A stretch of DNA of 64,000 nt from Phytobacter ursingii (GTDB taxonomy: Bacteria; Pseudomonadota; Gammaproteobacteria; Enterobacterales; Enterobacteriaceae): contig CABDWT010000004.1 of the NCBI GenBank assembly GCA_901456055.1, positions 868,001 through 932,000 on the forward strand, given 5' to 3'. Shown here piece after piece: positions 9,258 through 15,720 of this stretch. Each line of letters starts with the position of its first letter. Position 1 is the first letter of the stretch. Position numbers and translations under genes: made by a program. The notes below the pieces were generated by a model. The model did not search any database and was not told where the DNA came from. It saw nothing but the letters and a program-made list of their open reading frames with translations.

Positions 9258-9764
9258 TTAAATTATTTCCTGTATGCCTTTAGCTAAGCCGCCTAGTAAT
9301 ATTAATGTTGAAAGAAGGCATAGTATAAAGTTAACTAGAATTCCGAATTTACTGATGTCTTTATTCTTGAATTTTGTTTCAATTGTTCTAGCAGTAGTAA
9401 CTATCGCCAACACAGATAATAGGCCTGCGGCTATGTAAATTGTCCAGCCGATGTACTGATAGTTATGTTTTATTAAATATATTCCTAAAATAGCAATGGT
9501 TATGCATGTCAAAGTGTCTTTGTATAAATCAAAAATGTTTTTTCTATAATCGGCGGATAATATTTTGTATGTGTTTTCTTTTTTTCTATCAAAGCTAACA
9601 TTTTTTGCTTTATGATCTTCTATATCAAAATAGACTATTTGACCCTTTTTAGGAAGGGATGCACCTTTAACATTAGTTACATGAAAGTAATAATCGTTAT
9701 TGTCTTTATCGGTAATGAATCCATATCCTTGCTCTTCACTGAACCACTTGACTATGCCATCCAC
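9258..9764 (-). CDS. Cold-shock domain fused to a membrane anchor
   Basis: A 168-residue protein. Residues 1-65 are a cold-shock domain with KWF, an RNP1-like QGYGFI (12-17) and an RNP2-like YYFHVT (25-30), the nucleic-acid-binding faces of this fold. Residues about 84-98, 103-124 and 140-161 are hydrophobic and should form three membrane spans. Cold-shock domains bind single-stranded RNA or DNA; the fusion would tether that activity to the inner membrane. The gene is AT-rich, convergent to the transfer operon, and followed by the 70-residue membrane protein gene. Its function in the ICE is unknown. Confidence 0.8.
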   Translation of the reverse strand: MDGIVKWFSEEQGYGFITDKDNNDYYFHVTNVKGASLPKKGQIVYFDIEDHKAKNVSFDRKKENTYKILSADYRKNIFDLYKDTLTCITIAILGIYLIKHNYQYIGWTIYIAAGLLSVLAIVTTARTIETKFKNKDISKFGILVNFILCLLSTLILLGGLAKGIQEII

Positions 9765-9819
9765 TATTAAATCCCTATAAATGCCACCATAAAAGGAGAT
9801 TAATAGATGGAGGAAATTT

Positions 9820-9948
9820 ATGCAATATATTGAAAGTTCTCATCGAAAGATTTATTCTGCGAGCGTTACACCGTTGTCTCCGACAACAGCCAATGCTTCA
9901 GCGCAATCGGAACTGCGCCAGCGATTTGAGAGAAGCGCCTTCGGGTGA
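9820..9948 (+). CDS. Possible 42-residue peptide reading into the repeat array
   Basis: ATG 9820 is preceded by a strong GGAGG (9809-9813) at good spacing, and the frame stays open for 42 codons to TGA 9946-9948. The second half is encoded by the first hairpin and first pseudoknot-like unit of the structured array, so the peptide ends inside it. It has no similarity that I recognise. The second copy of the array at 11739 has no matching upstream frame, so this may be chance or a leader peptide whose translation remodels the RNA. Confidence 0.3.
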   Translation: MQYIESSHRKIYSASVTPLSPTTANASAQSELRQRFERSAFG

Positions 9949-10106
9949 TCGCAAGCCAATATCATAGGGAAAGAAGCGTGGCCTGAGACTGATGCCTTCG
10001 GGTGGCCGCAGCCAAAATCGTCGCAATCTGAGAGACGATGCCTTCGGGCGATAACACTGTTTAACCTTTGAGAACGGTGATCGCAAACGCGATAAAGGTA
10101 CACTTC
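9873..10106 (+). ncRNA. Tandem pseudoknot-like RNA array, copy 1
   Basis: A leading hairpin (GTTGTC 9873-9878 with GACAAC 9882-9887) is followed by three units of the plan stem 1, stem 2, CTGAGA-like, stem 1', GCCTTCGGGYG, stem 2', AGCCAA. In unit A, GCTTC 9895-9899 pairs GAAGC 9932-9936 and GCGAT 9921-9925 pairs ATCGC 9948-9952. In unit B, ATCA 9961-9964 pairs TGAT 9990-9993 and GTGGCC 9978-9983 pairs GGCCGC 10004-10009. In unit C, ATCGTC 10017-10022 pairs GACGAT 10034-10039. A final hairpin (ATCGC 10080-10084 with GCGAT 10089-10093) precedes a conserved AGGTACACTTC. Stem sequences differ between units but stay complementary, which argues for a functional RNA. Strand and transcription are inferred. 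Confidence 0.6.
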
Positions 10107-10690
10107 AACGCAGGGCAACAACGTCTGCCCAACATCCTTAAAGCTGTTTTCCTTTGGGCTTACGTCCAGCTTATCCTGGCAACATTTGCGGCTCGTTGCT
10201 ATGCCAATTGGAACATTTGGCATCTGCAAGAGCTGCATTTGGCGGCGGGATATGCGCAGCGTCACTTGTGTAAAAGCGTTAGCGATACCAAGTGACGCTG
10301 CGCGAAAGGGCACCGTCTTAGCAGACGGAATGCGGCCTTTCAGCAGTCGGTACAGTCTGACACACACGTAGTCACGGTGTTCGGACTGGGGAAATAGCAT
10401 CATTAAGCACACTTTTTAACCATAACGTCTTGTCACGGAAAGCATCCATTTACGGAGAAACCATGAGAGCAGACGTATCAACTTCAGGAGAAAATTCGAC
10501 TCGGTATCGATGGCAATGTCAGTGAAAGCTGACGTATGGAGGTAGTCTGACTAACGTCAGGACGGCATACGCCGCGAACAGCTCTGCGAGCTGGGGAACC
10601 TCGTAAAAACTCAACATGTTGTCACCCCGATGCACAGATACCCGTCGAGACGCAGGAAGCGCAAAACCTAACCGTGCCGTCGGGGCCAGA
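10107..10690 (+). ncRNA. Long structured non-coding region upstream of the integrase-fold gene
   Basis: No convincing gene is seen in these 584 bases; instead there are many perfect stems: GGGCA/TGCCC (10113-10117, 10126-10130), ATGCCAA/TTGGCAT (10201-10207, 10217-10223) and a 15-bp stem (10254-10268 with 10289-10303). Further stems are CCGTCT/AGACGG (10313-10318, 10323-10328), CTGACGT/ACGTCAG (10529-10535, 10554-10560), CGGC/GCCG (10563-10566, 10571-10574), AGCTC/GAGCT (10580-10584, 10588-10592) and the closing pair CCCCGA/TCGGGG (10625-10630, 10680-10685). The density suggests one large folded RNA continuing from the array. I found no reverse transcriptase, so an intron or retron is not supported. 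Confidence 0.45.
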
Positions 10691-10794
10691 TGTATCACTC
10701 ATGTTCTGTGTGAAGATTCAGAATATAGATCACGTTCGTTTCCTTATTTCGGGAGAAGAGCTTGATCTGTATTTCTTGGTGAAGGAGGACAGGT

Positions 10795-11685
10795 ATGTCG
10801 AAATTAAGTAAACAGCTCGTTACGCTGGCAAGGCAGGGAGGTGGCGGATTTAAAACCATTGCGGATCGTTCAAAGATCGCCACCCGTGTAGCGGAGAGGA
10901 TAGCTAAGTTAAATATTCAGATCCGGGACGTGAAGAATATAAAAACCAATCATATTGAGCTGTATGTGAAGAGCCGCCAGGCAGAAGGGATATCTAAAAG
11001 GACAATGCAGAATGAGATGGCCGCAATCAGAAATATTCTGACCGTTGCCAGTCGGACAAAACTTGCCGACCCTGGTCATGAAAAATTAAGTAATTCAGCT
11101 CTCGGATTAGCAGATGCCAGTCGTGACGGTACTAAAGTCGCAATTAACAGCGAACGCTATCTCGCAGCGTTCGCTTATTCAGAGAGACAAGACGTTGGCG
11201 TAGCTGCCGCTATGCAGGTCGCTCGTTGTTTTGGTTTGAGGACAGAAGAAGCGGTGCAATCTGTTAAATCATTAAAAACCTGGCAACGTGCATTATCGCA
11301 TGGCGATGAGCGCGTCAGGATCGTATTTGGCACAAAAGGGGGAAGGCCAAGAGATACGACGGTTATTGATCGCGATAAAATGCTTAGTGCTGTGAACTAT
11401 GCTCTGAAAGTTGCGGCTGAGCAGAATGGCAAATTAGTTGATAAACCGGATCTGAAATCAGCGATTGATCGTTATCGAAATATTGTCAGAGATGCGGGAT
11501 TAGTAGGGAAATATGCGCCTCATAGTCTGCGATATGCCTGGGCAGGTGAAGCGATGGAATACCATAAAAATAATGGTATGAGCGACGATGAGGCGAAAGC
11601 AATGGTGTCAATGGATTTAGGGCATGGTGATGGGCGAGGTCGTTATATTGAGCGTGTTTATAATAAAGTGGACGTTGAAGAGTAA
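10795..11685 (+). CDS. Integrase-fold (tyrosine recombinase) protein, Integrase_1-like
   Basis: A 296-residue protein with an N-terminal SAM-like DNA-binding region (about 1-120) and a C-terminal tyrosine recombinase domain. Candidate catalytic residues are Arg in FGLRTEEA, Lys in GTKGGRPR, His and Arg in HSLRYAW, His in LGHGDGR and Tyr in RYIERVY. It resembles the integrase-domain proteins (PF12834/PF12835) common on ICEs and distinct from the element's own integrase. A strong AAGGAGG site precedes ATG 10795. It stands alone between two copies of the pseudoknot-like array, which suggests the arrays and gene form a unit. Its DNA target is unknown. Confidence 0.82.
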   Translation: MSKLSKQLVTLARQGGGGFKTIADRSKIATRVAERIAKLNIQIRDVKNIKTNHIELYVKSRQAEGISKRTMQNEMAAIRNILTVASRTKLADPGHEKLSNSALGLADASRDGTKVAINSERYLAAFAYSERQDVGVAAAMQVARCFGLRTEEAVQSVKSLKTWQRALSHGDERVRIVFGTKGGRPRDTTVIDRDKMLSAVNYALKVAAEQNGKLVDKPDLKSAIDRYRNIVRDAGLVGKYAPHSLRYAWAGEAMEYHKNNGMSDDEAKAMVSMDLGHGDGRGRYIERVYNKVDVEE

Positions 11686-11738
11686 TTAAACCTGCTTGAA
11701 TCTACGGAATATAAGCGATAGCATTTAAACGCTAATCC

Positions 11739-11894
11739 GTTGTCTCTGACAACAGCCAATGTCCCGGTAATCTGAGAGGGACGCCTTCGGGTGATTACAG
11801 CCAAAATCGTCATGACCTGAGAGACGATGCCTTCGGGCGGTAACGTTGTTTAGCCTTTGAAAACAGCGGTCGCTTTCGCGATGAAGGTACACTT
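11739..11894 (+). ncRNA. Tandem pseudoknot-like RNA array, copy 2
   Basis: A shorter copy of the 9873 array, 53 bp after the integrase-fold gene, in a 312-bp stretch without a gene. The leading hairpin is GTTGTC 11739-11744 with GACAAC 11748-11753. In its first unit GTCCC 11761-11765 pairs GGGAC 11778-11782 and GTAATC 11767-11772 pairs GATTAC 11793-11798. In the second, ATCGTC 11806-11811 pairs GACGAT 11823-11828. The end hairpin GTCGC/GCGAT (11869-11873, 11878-11882) and AGGTACACTTC recur. Compared with copy 1 the stem bases change on both sides, keeping the pairing. Confidence 0.6.
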
Positions 11895-11940
11895 CTGACT
11901 ACTGCGGATTTTCCGCTATCAATGTTGTCACTCACCCTAA

Positions 11941-11980
11941 GGGAACACGCTTCCCGCAGGGGATCGGTGTTCCCTTTTTT
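11941..11980 (+). promoter_or_regulatory. Attenuator-like leader 1
   Basis: GGGAACAC 11941-11948 can pair with GTGTTCCC 11967-11974, followed by six T residues (11975-11980), a terminator shape. The inner TTCCC 11951-11955 can instead pair with the outer GGGAA or with GGGGA 11959-11963, giving mutually exclusive folds. A GGAA ribosome site follows at 11987-11990 before ATG 11998. Three similar leaders lie downstream. Confidence 0.6.
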
Positions 11981-11997
11981 ACGTAAGGAATACACCG

Positions 11998-12285
11998 ATG
12001 ACTCATCGCTTATCTCTGGCATTTACGCCAGTTTCTATCACGCTCCCGGCCTGGGAACACGCCGTTGAAGTATTCGATTTTTCCCAATGGGAACGTCGGC
12101 AGTTTGCGCTGATTAAAGCGGCGCAGGATGCCTGGAACTGTCGTTCTGATCCCGACACTCAGCAGGTGACATTTTCGCTAACGCTGTTTGTTCGTCTGGG
12201 AGGCGAAACCGCCGAACGGACGCAAAACTTTGTCGCCAGATATGTGGACGATGCACTGGTGGTAACTCTGGAGAACGAGAGATGA
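11998..12285 (+). CDS. Small ICE protein, unknown
   Basis: A 95-residue soluble protein with no signal peptide or membrane segment. It is the first gene after leader 1 and overlaps the next start by 4 bases (ATGA at 12282-12285), so the pair is translationally coupled. The sequence has the look of a small beta-rich protein (FSLTLFVRLGG, VDDALVVTLENE). I do not recognise a family; such short genes of unknown function are usual next to ardC in ICEs and conjugative plasmids. Confidence 0.65.
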   Translation: MTHRLSLAFTPVSITLPAWEHAVEVFDFSQWERRQFALIKAAQDAWNCRSDPDTQQVTFSLTLFVRLGGETAERTQNFVARYVDDALVVTLENER

Positions 12286-12476
12286 AACTACAGCTTGAAC
12301 TGACCGATGAAGAAGCGCTGGCATTGTCGCATCTGACTCAAAGTCTGACATGGAACACGATGCGTGACTTTGTCATGACTAACAGCGAATGCGATGAAAT
12401 GCTTGATGCGGTCCGGAAATTAGAAAGAACGTTGACGGAACATGGCTTCAGGCACCAATACGGCTGTCTTGCTTAA
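12282..12476 (+). CDS. Small ICE protein, unknown
   Basis: A 64-residue helical, acidic protein (MKLQLELTDEEALAL start), coupled to the preceding gene by a 4-base overlap. No known domain is seen. The second attenuator-like leader begins 14 bp after its stop. Confidence 0.6.
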   Translation: MKLQLELTDEEALALSHLTQSLTWNTMRDFVMTNSECDEMLDAVRKLERTLTEHGFRHQYGCLA

Positions 12477-12490
12477 ATCTTAACTTGACC

Positions 12491-12533
12491 CTTGCGGGGA
12501 TTGATTTCCCGTCAGGGAGCAATCCCTGCTTTT
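12491..12533 (+). promoter_or_regulatory. Attenuator-like leader 2
   Basis: GGGATTG 12497-12503 pairs with CAATCCC 12520-12526, followed by a T-rich stretch. The internal TTTCCCG 12505-12511 can alternatively pair with the first arm (CGGGGA) or with CAGGGA 12513-12518. The ribosome site CAGGGAT at 12539-12545 repeats the GGGA element, so it too could be paired. The layout matches leaders 1, 3 and 4. Confidence 0.55.
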
Positions 12534-12551
12534 ATTCACAGGGATATTAAT

Positions 12552-12824
12552 ATGACATCGAAATACACATATCTTCCGGTTGCGGACTATCGCAATACGA
12601 CTGAGCGATTATTCCGTCAGGCGATTGTTCATTACAGTGCCTGCGTGGGGAATGATGAACGAGCTTCCTGGCGCAGTCAGTCTATTATGGCGCTGGAAAT
12701 AACAGCGGATATCAACTGCAAGCGAGCAACTGAACGTGACCGGCGGAATTTTCTTTCAGCCAGGGAGCGTTTACAGAAACGTGTTAACAGTGTGCTGGCT
12801 TCCGGGGAGATATGTCATGGATAA
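12552..12824 (+). CDS. Small ICE protein, unknown
   Basis: A 90-residue soluble, basic, probably helical protein. ATG 12552 is chosen because it follows the GGGAT ribosome site; an in-frame TTG at 12492 would start inside leader 2. The end overlaps the next gene start by 8 bases. I see no recognised domain. The position, behind its own leader and among other short genes upstream of ardC, suggests ICE maintenance or anti-defence, but that is speculation. Confidence 0.65.
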   Translation: MTSKYTYLPVADYRNTTERLFRQAIVHYSACVGNDERASWRSQSIMALEITADINCKRATERDRRNFLSARERLQKRVNSVLASGEICHG

Positions 12825-13215
12825 CGTAACGATGATTGACATGCAGCCCGTTCCCTTTGGCTTGGTTCTTCTGAAATATCTGCATACTTCACGCCGCGTG
12901 GCTCCGTTTTTAGCGTGGGCTAAACGTCTGGGTGATGATTATGAAGAAACCAGCCGGTGGGAAGGTCGGACGTTGTCAAACAACGGATTCTATCTGGTCC
13001 CAAACTCCCGTCTGACTTATGGCGTCAGTGTGGCCGGGAATGGCTATGAAGGCACCATGACGGCAGAGGCTTTTGGCATCACGCTGTCATTGTTTGCCCT
13101 TGGGCAGATTGCGAATACTACCGAAGATGACGGAGATATCCTGCTTTACCACGCTTTGCGTGATTATGCGTTGGATCACTCTGAATCGGTCGAAATTATG
13201 GCCGCGATAGACTGA
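12817..13215 (+). CDS. Small ICE protein, unknown
   Basis: A 132-residue protein starting at ATG 12817 behind CCGGGGAGA (12802-12810). A longer frame from 12736 would overlap most of the preceding gene and is not preferred. No signal peptide; a hydrophobic stretch ITLSLFALGQIA near residue 90 is probably buried rather than a membrane span. Its acidic last residues (MAAID) resemble those of the 13335 gene product (MAAMD), hinting at remote relationship. Function unknown. Confidence 0.65.
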   Translation: MDNVTMIDMQPVPFGLVLLKYLHTSRRVAPFLAWAKRLGDDYEETSRWEGRTLSNNGFYLVPNSRLTYGVSVAGNGYEGTMTAEAFGITLSLFALGQIANTTEDDGDILLYHALRDYALDHSESVEIMAAID

Positions 13216-13276
13216 TTTTCTACTTTAGCCTGGGTAGGTTTTTCTACCTAGTTACATCAATCCATATCGCCCCTAC

Positions 13277-13315
13277 AGGGAACTAGTTTCCCGGTGGGGA
13301 GGACGGTTCCTTTTT
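13277..13315 (+). promoter_or_regulatory. Attenuator-like leader 3
   Basis: GGAAC 13279-13283 pairs with GTTCC 13306-13310, followed by TTTTT 13311-13315. TTCCC 13288-13292 can pair alternatively with GGGAA of the first arm or with GGGGA 13296-13300. The stem is the weakest of the four leaders. Ribosome site GGAGG at 13322-13326 follows. Confidence 0.5.
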
Positions 13316-13334
13316 AATTATGGAGGAACTTACC

Positions 13335-13673
13335 ATGATGACAGACCAGACAAATAGCGTATTTTCTGCTGAAGATTTATGCGAGCTGGCAAAACTTGAA
13401 GGTGATTTGTTGGTTGTGGCCACATTCGAACGTCTGGATATCGGAACACAATCGGATGAAGATAACTTTACGGATAATCAGTGGATGATTGCCAGTCTGG
13501 CCCGAACTTTTGCATGGGGATGTGCTGGCAATTTGCCGCGTTATGCGCACCCTTCATGCAAGGCTCTTTTCGATGAGGTTATGGAGCTTGCCAGAACAGT
13601 GTGCCCGGGAACCTGGGATCACTTTTTCAAGGCAGGACTGGATGAATCGTTAGCTATGGCTGCGATGGACTGA
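13335..13673 (+). CDS. Small ICE protein, unknown
   Basis: A 112-residue acidic protein. The start at 13335 is preferred over the in-frame ATG 13320 because the only good ribosome site, GGAGG at 13322-13326, lies between them. No membrane segment. It carries a conserved-looking core (WMIASLARTFAWGCAGNLP) that I do not recognise. It sits between leaders 3 and 4, upstream of ardC. Confidence 0.65.
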   Translation: MMTDQTNSVFSAEDLCELAKLEGDLLVVATFERLDIGTQSDEDNFTDNQWMIASLARTFAWGCAGNLPRYAHPSCKALFDEVMELARTVCPGTWDHFFKAGLDESLAMAAMD

Positions 13674-13690
13674 TTTTTAACTTTAACCCA

Positions 13691-13732
13691 AACGGGGATT
13701 GTTCCCCGTTTGGGAGCCATCCCCGTTTTTTT
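13691..13732 (+). promoter_or_regulatory. Attenuator-like leader 4, upstream of ardC
   Basis: The clearest member of the family. AACGGGGAT 13691-13699 forms a 9-bp stem with ATCCCCGTT 13719-13727 running into seven T residues. The same arm can instead form an 8-bp stem with TCCCCGTT 13703-13710. The two folds exclude each other, a classic terminator/antiterminator arrangement. GGGAATGG precedes ATG 13750. Confidence 0.68.
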
Positions 13733-13749
13733 ATTGACGGGAATGGCAT

Positions 13750-14685
13750 ATGACGAAGAAAACAACTCACCGTAAATCTGCCCCACGGCAGGATTTATTC
13801 CAGACCGTAACCGATAAGATTATTACGGCGCTGGAGAACGGGACGACGCCCTGGCGTAAAGCATGGCAAACCGGAAAAGAGGGTTTGCCTGCTAATGCCA
13901 TCACTGGTCGGAACTACAGCGGTATTAACGTGATGCTGTTATGGATCGATGCTGCCGATAAGGGATTTTATTCCAATCGCTGGCTGACGTTCAAACAGGC
14001 GCTGGATGCCGGTGGTAATGTCCGGAAAGGTGAAAAATCGACGCTGGTGACGTTGTTTAAACCGTTCCAGAAAGAGGCTACGGATAACAGCGGCCAGCCT
14101 GTGTTTGATGAGAACGGTGAGGTGGTTATGCGGGATCGCTGTTTTATGACCAGCTTCCACCTCTTCAACGTTGAGCAGTGTGAAAACCTGCCTGATAACC
14201 TTTACCCGGAAATACCGGTTTTGCCCGACGTGGAACGTATTGCCCGGGCAGAACAGATAGCAGCCTGTAGCGGCGTATCTGTGATACATCGTCATCAGGA
14301 TCGTGCCTATTACCGCCCGGGTGTTGACCACATTATGATGCCGGAAGCCGCTCAGTTTGATTCGGCGGAAGACTACTACAGTACGCTGCTGCATGAACTG
14401 GTGCATTCCACCGGTCACGCTTCGCGACTGGCGCGTGAAGGCATTGTCTCCACCTCGCAGAAGTTCGGCGATCCGGTTTATGGATTTGAAGAGCTGATTG
14501 CGGAGATGGGATCGGCCTTTCTGTGTGCTGAACTTGGCATTCATGGCGATTTGCAGCATGACAGATATATCGCCTCGTGGCTGCAAACACTGAAGGAAGA
14601 CAACCGCGCTGTGTTTCGTGCCGCTCGCTTTGCCCGGGAGGCGTTTGAATACCTGGTGCTGCGCGAGCAGGTACTGGCAGCGTAA
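13750..14685 (+). CDS. ArdC-like antirestriction protein (ssDNA-binding plus metallopeptidase domain)
   Basis: A 311-residue protein with the ArdC-type N-terminal ssDNA-binding domain (PF08401; TPWRKAW, GRNYSGIN motifs, residues about 10-140) and a C-terminal zinc metallopeptidase-like domain with HELVH at residues 215-219 followed by a downstream Glu-rich helix (ELIAEMGSAF). ArdC proteins protect incoming single-stranded plasmid DNA from host restriction during conjugation, so the gene fits an ICE. It has its own attenuator-like leader and a strong terminator downstream. The symbol ardC is not given because only family-level identity can be judged. Confidence 0.88.
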   Translation: MTKKTTHRKSAPRQDLFQTVTDKIITALENGTTPWRKAWQTGKEGLPANAITGRNYSGINVMLLWIDAADKGFYSNRWLTFKQALDAGGNVRKGEKSTLVTLFKPFQKEATDNSGQPVFDENGEVVMRDRCFMTSFHLFNVEQCENLPDNLYPEIPVLPDVERIARAEQIAACSGVSVIHRHQDRAYYRPGVDHIMMPEAAQFDSAEDYYSTLLHELVHSTGHASRLAREGIVSTSQKFGDPVYGFEELIAEMGSAFLCAELGIHGDLQHDRYIASWLQTLKEDNRAVFRAARFAREAFEYLVLREQVLAA

Positions 14686-14718
14686 CTAACTTAACCAATG
14701 TTAATTCAATTAATCAGC

Positions 14719-14752
14719 CACCTCTCAGGGATAGACTACTGAGAGGTGTTTT
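14719..14752 (+). terminator. Terminator between ardC-like gene and the convergent gene
   Basis: A perfect 10-bp stem (CACCTCTCAG 14719-14728 with CTGAGAGGTG 14739-14748), 10-base loop, then TTTT. It lies 33 bp after the ardC stop and just before the end of the convergent gene. Confidence 0.75.
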
Positions 14753-14764
14753 GGATTTGATATA

Positions 14765-15544
14765 TCATTTATTCACTTTACTTATTACTCTAATTAGTGG
14801 CATTGGGAGTTCAGTTACATATCGGAAACCGTATTTAGCTTCTAAATGTTTATTTACTGCTGGAATGTTATTCCTATCAATGCTTTCCCGAATAGTCAAA
14901 ATTTTTTTACTTGCCTCCTTATCTATCGGGTCTATAATGCCCGTATGAAATTTCCTGACTAGTGGAGTGTTTTTAAAATTAATATATCGAGGTGATAAAT
15001 CATTAATACAAATTGTTGCACAATTATCACCAATGATGATTGCACCGTCAATGGTCTTTCTGTGATAATGAAACGCGCTGTTCTTATAATAATAGCAATC
15101 ATACACTGGTATGGAATTCTTTCCCTTTGCATATAACTTAACTCTTCCGTATAAACTATTTATAAATTGCTCGTAAAATTGTTGCGATCCAATCCCTTGG
15201 CATAATAAGATCAATAGCTTAAAGTCACTTTCGTTATTTTGGAAAGCGCTATTTAGTTGTTTGGTAGCATCTCTTGAGAGGTTTATTATATTATTGTTTG
15301 CTGATGTCGGTACTGTTTCTATATGGCAGGGATAAATATCATTACTGCTAACTAATTGTTCTTTTCTTTTTTTGATGATATCATTACTTTCAAATTTTGT
15401 TTTAAGCTCAGCTAAATATATGAATTCCCCGTCATCGATTTTGAAGTCAGGGGTGGGTATATCTATCTCAGGGATTTTAATTGCTTTTAGATTGAGCATT
15501 TTCAATACGTCGATTATATATTGTTCTTCTTTTTTTGTGTTCAT
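14765..15544 (-). CDS. AT-rich cargo protein with a PD-(D/E)XK-like motif
   Basis: A 259-residue protein encoded opposite to its neighbours in markedly AT-rich DNA. The N-terminal region has Pro32-Asp33 (TPDFKI) and Glu46-x-Lys48 (LAELKTK) separated by 12 residues and joined by hydrophobic beta-like stretches, the pattern of PD-(D/E)XK nucleases. The remainder matches nothing I know. Start ATG 15544 has an AAGGTAG site upstream. Given the conjugative element and the AT-rich composition it is plausibly a defence or DNA-processing cargo gene; no partner gene is adjacent. The nuclease prediction is from motif only. Confidence 0.6.
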   Translation of the reverse strand: MNTKKEEQYIIDVLKMLNLKAIKIPEIDIPTPDFKIDDGEFIYLAELKTKFESNDIIKKRKEQLVSSNDIYPCHIETVPTSANNNIINLSRDATKQLNSAFQNNESDFKLLILLCQGIGSQQFYEQFINSLYGRVKLYAKGKNSIPVYDCYYYKNSAFHYHRKTIDGAIIIGDNCATICINDLSPRYINFKNTPLVRKFHTGIIDPIDKEASKKILTIRESIDRNNIPAVNKHLEAKYGFRYVTELPMPLIRVISKVNK

Positions 15545-15720
15545 TTTTCTACCTTTATTAAGAGAGCTAATTTTATCGAAATATTAATGATAATAAACTA
15601 AATCTATTATTGATAAAAATATTGCCTATGAAAACTTCTTACATAGATAAATAATTATTTATTGTATCCCATGGGGTTAAGAATAACGTAGCGAAATCTT
15701 CTACCAAACGGGTTCCTTCT

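Noticed and set aside
9852-10412. 186-codon frame on the minus strand through the structured region
   Set aside because: Its product is low-complexity and repeats the translated repeat units; stem covariation explains the sequence better than coding.
9870-10690. Group II intron, retron or DGR
   Set aside because: No reverse transcriptase, no domain V-like hairpin or variable repeat is recognisable; only an integrase-fold gene is nearby.
12817-13673. Paralogy of the 12817 and 13335 small genes
   Set aside because: Only the last few residues look alike; too little to call them paralogues.
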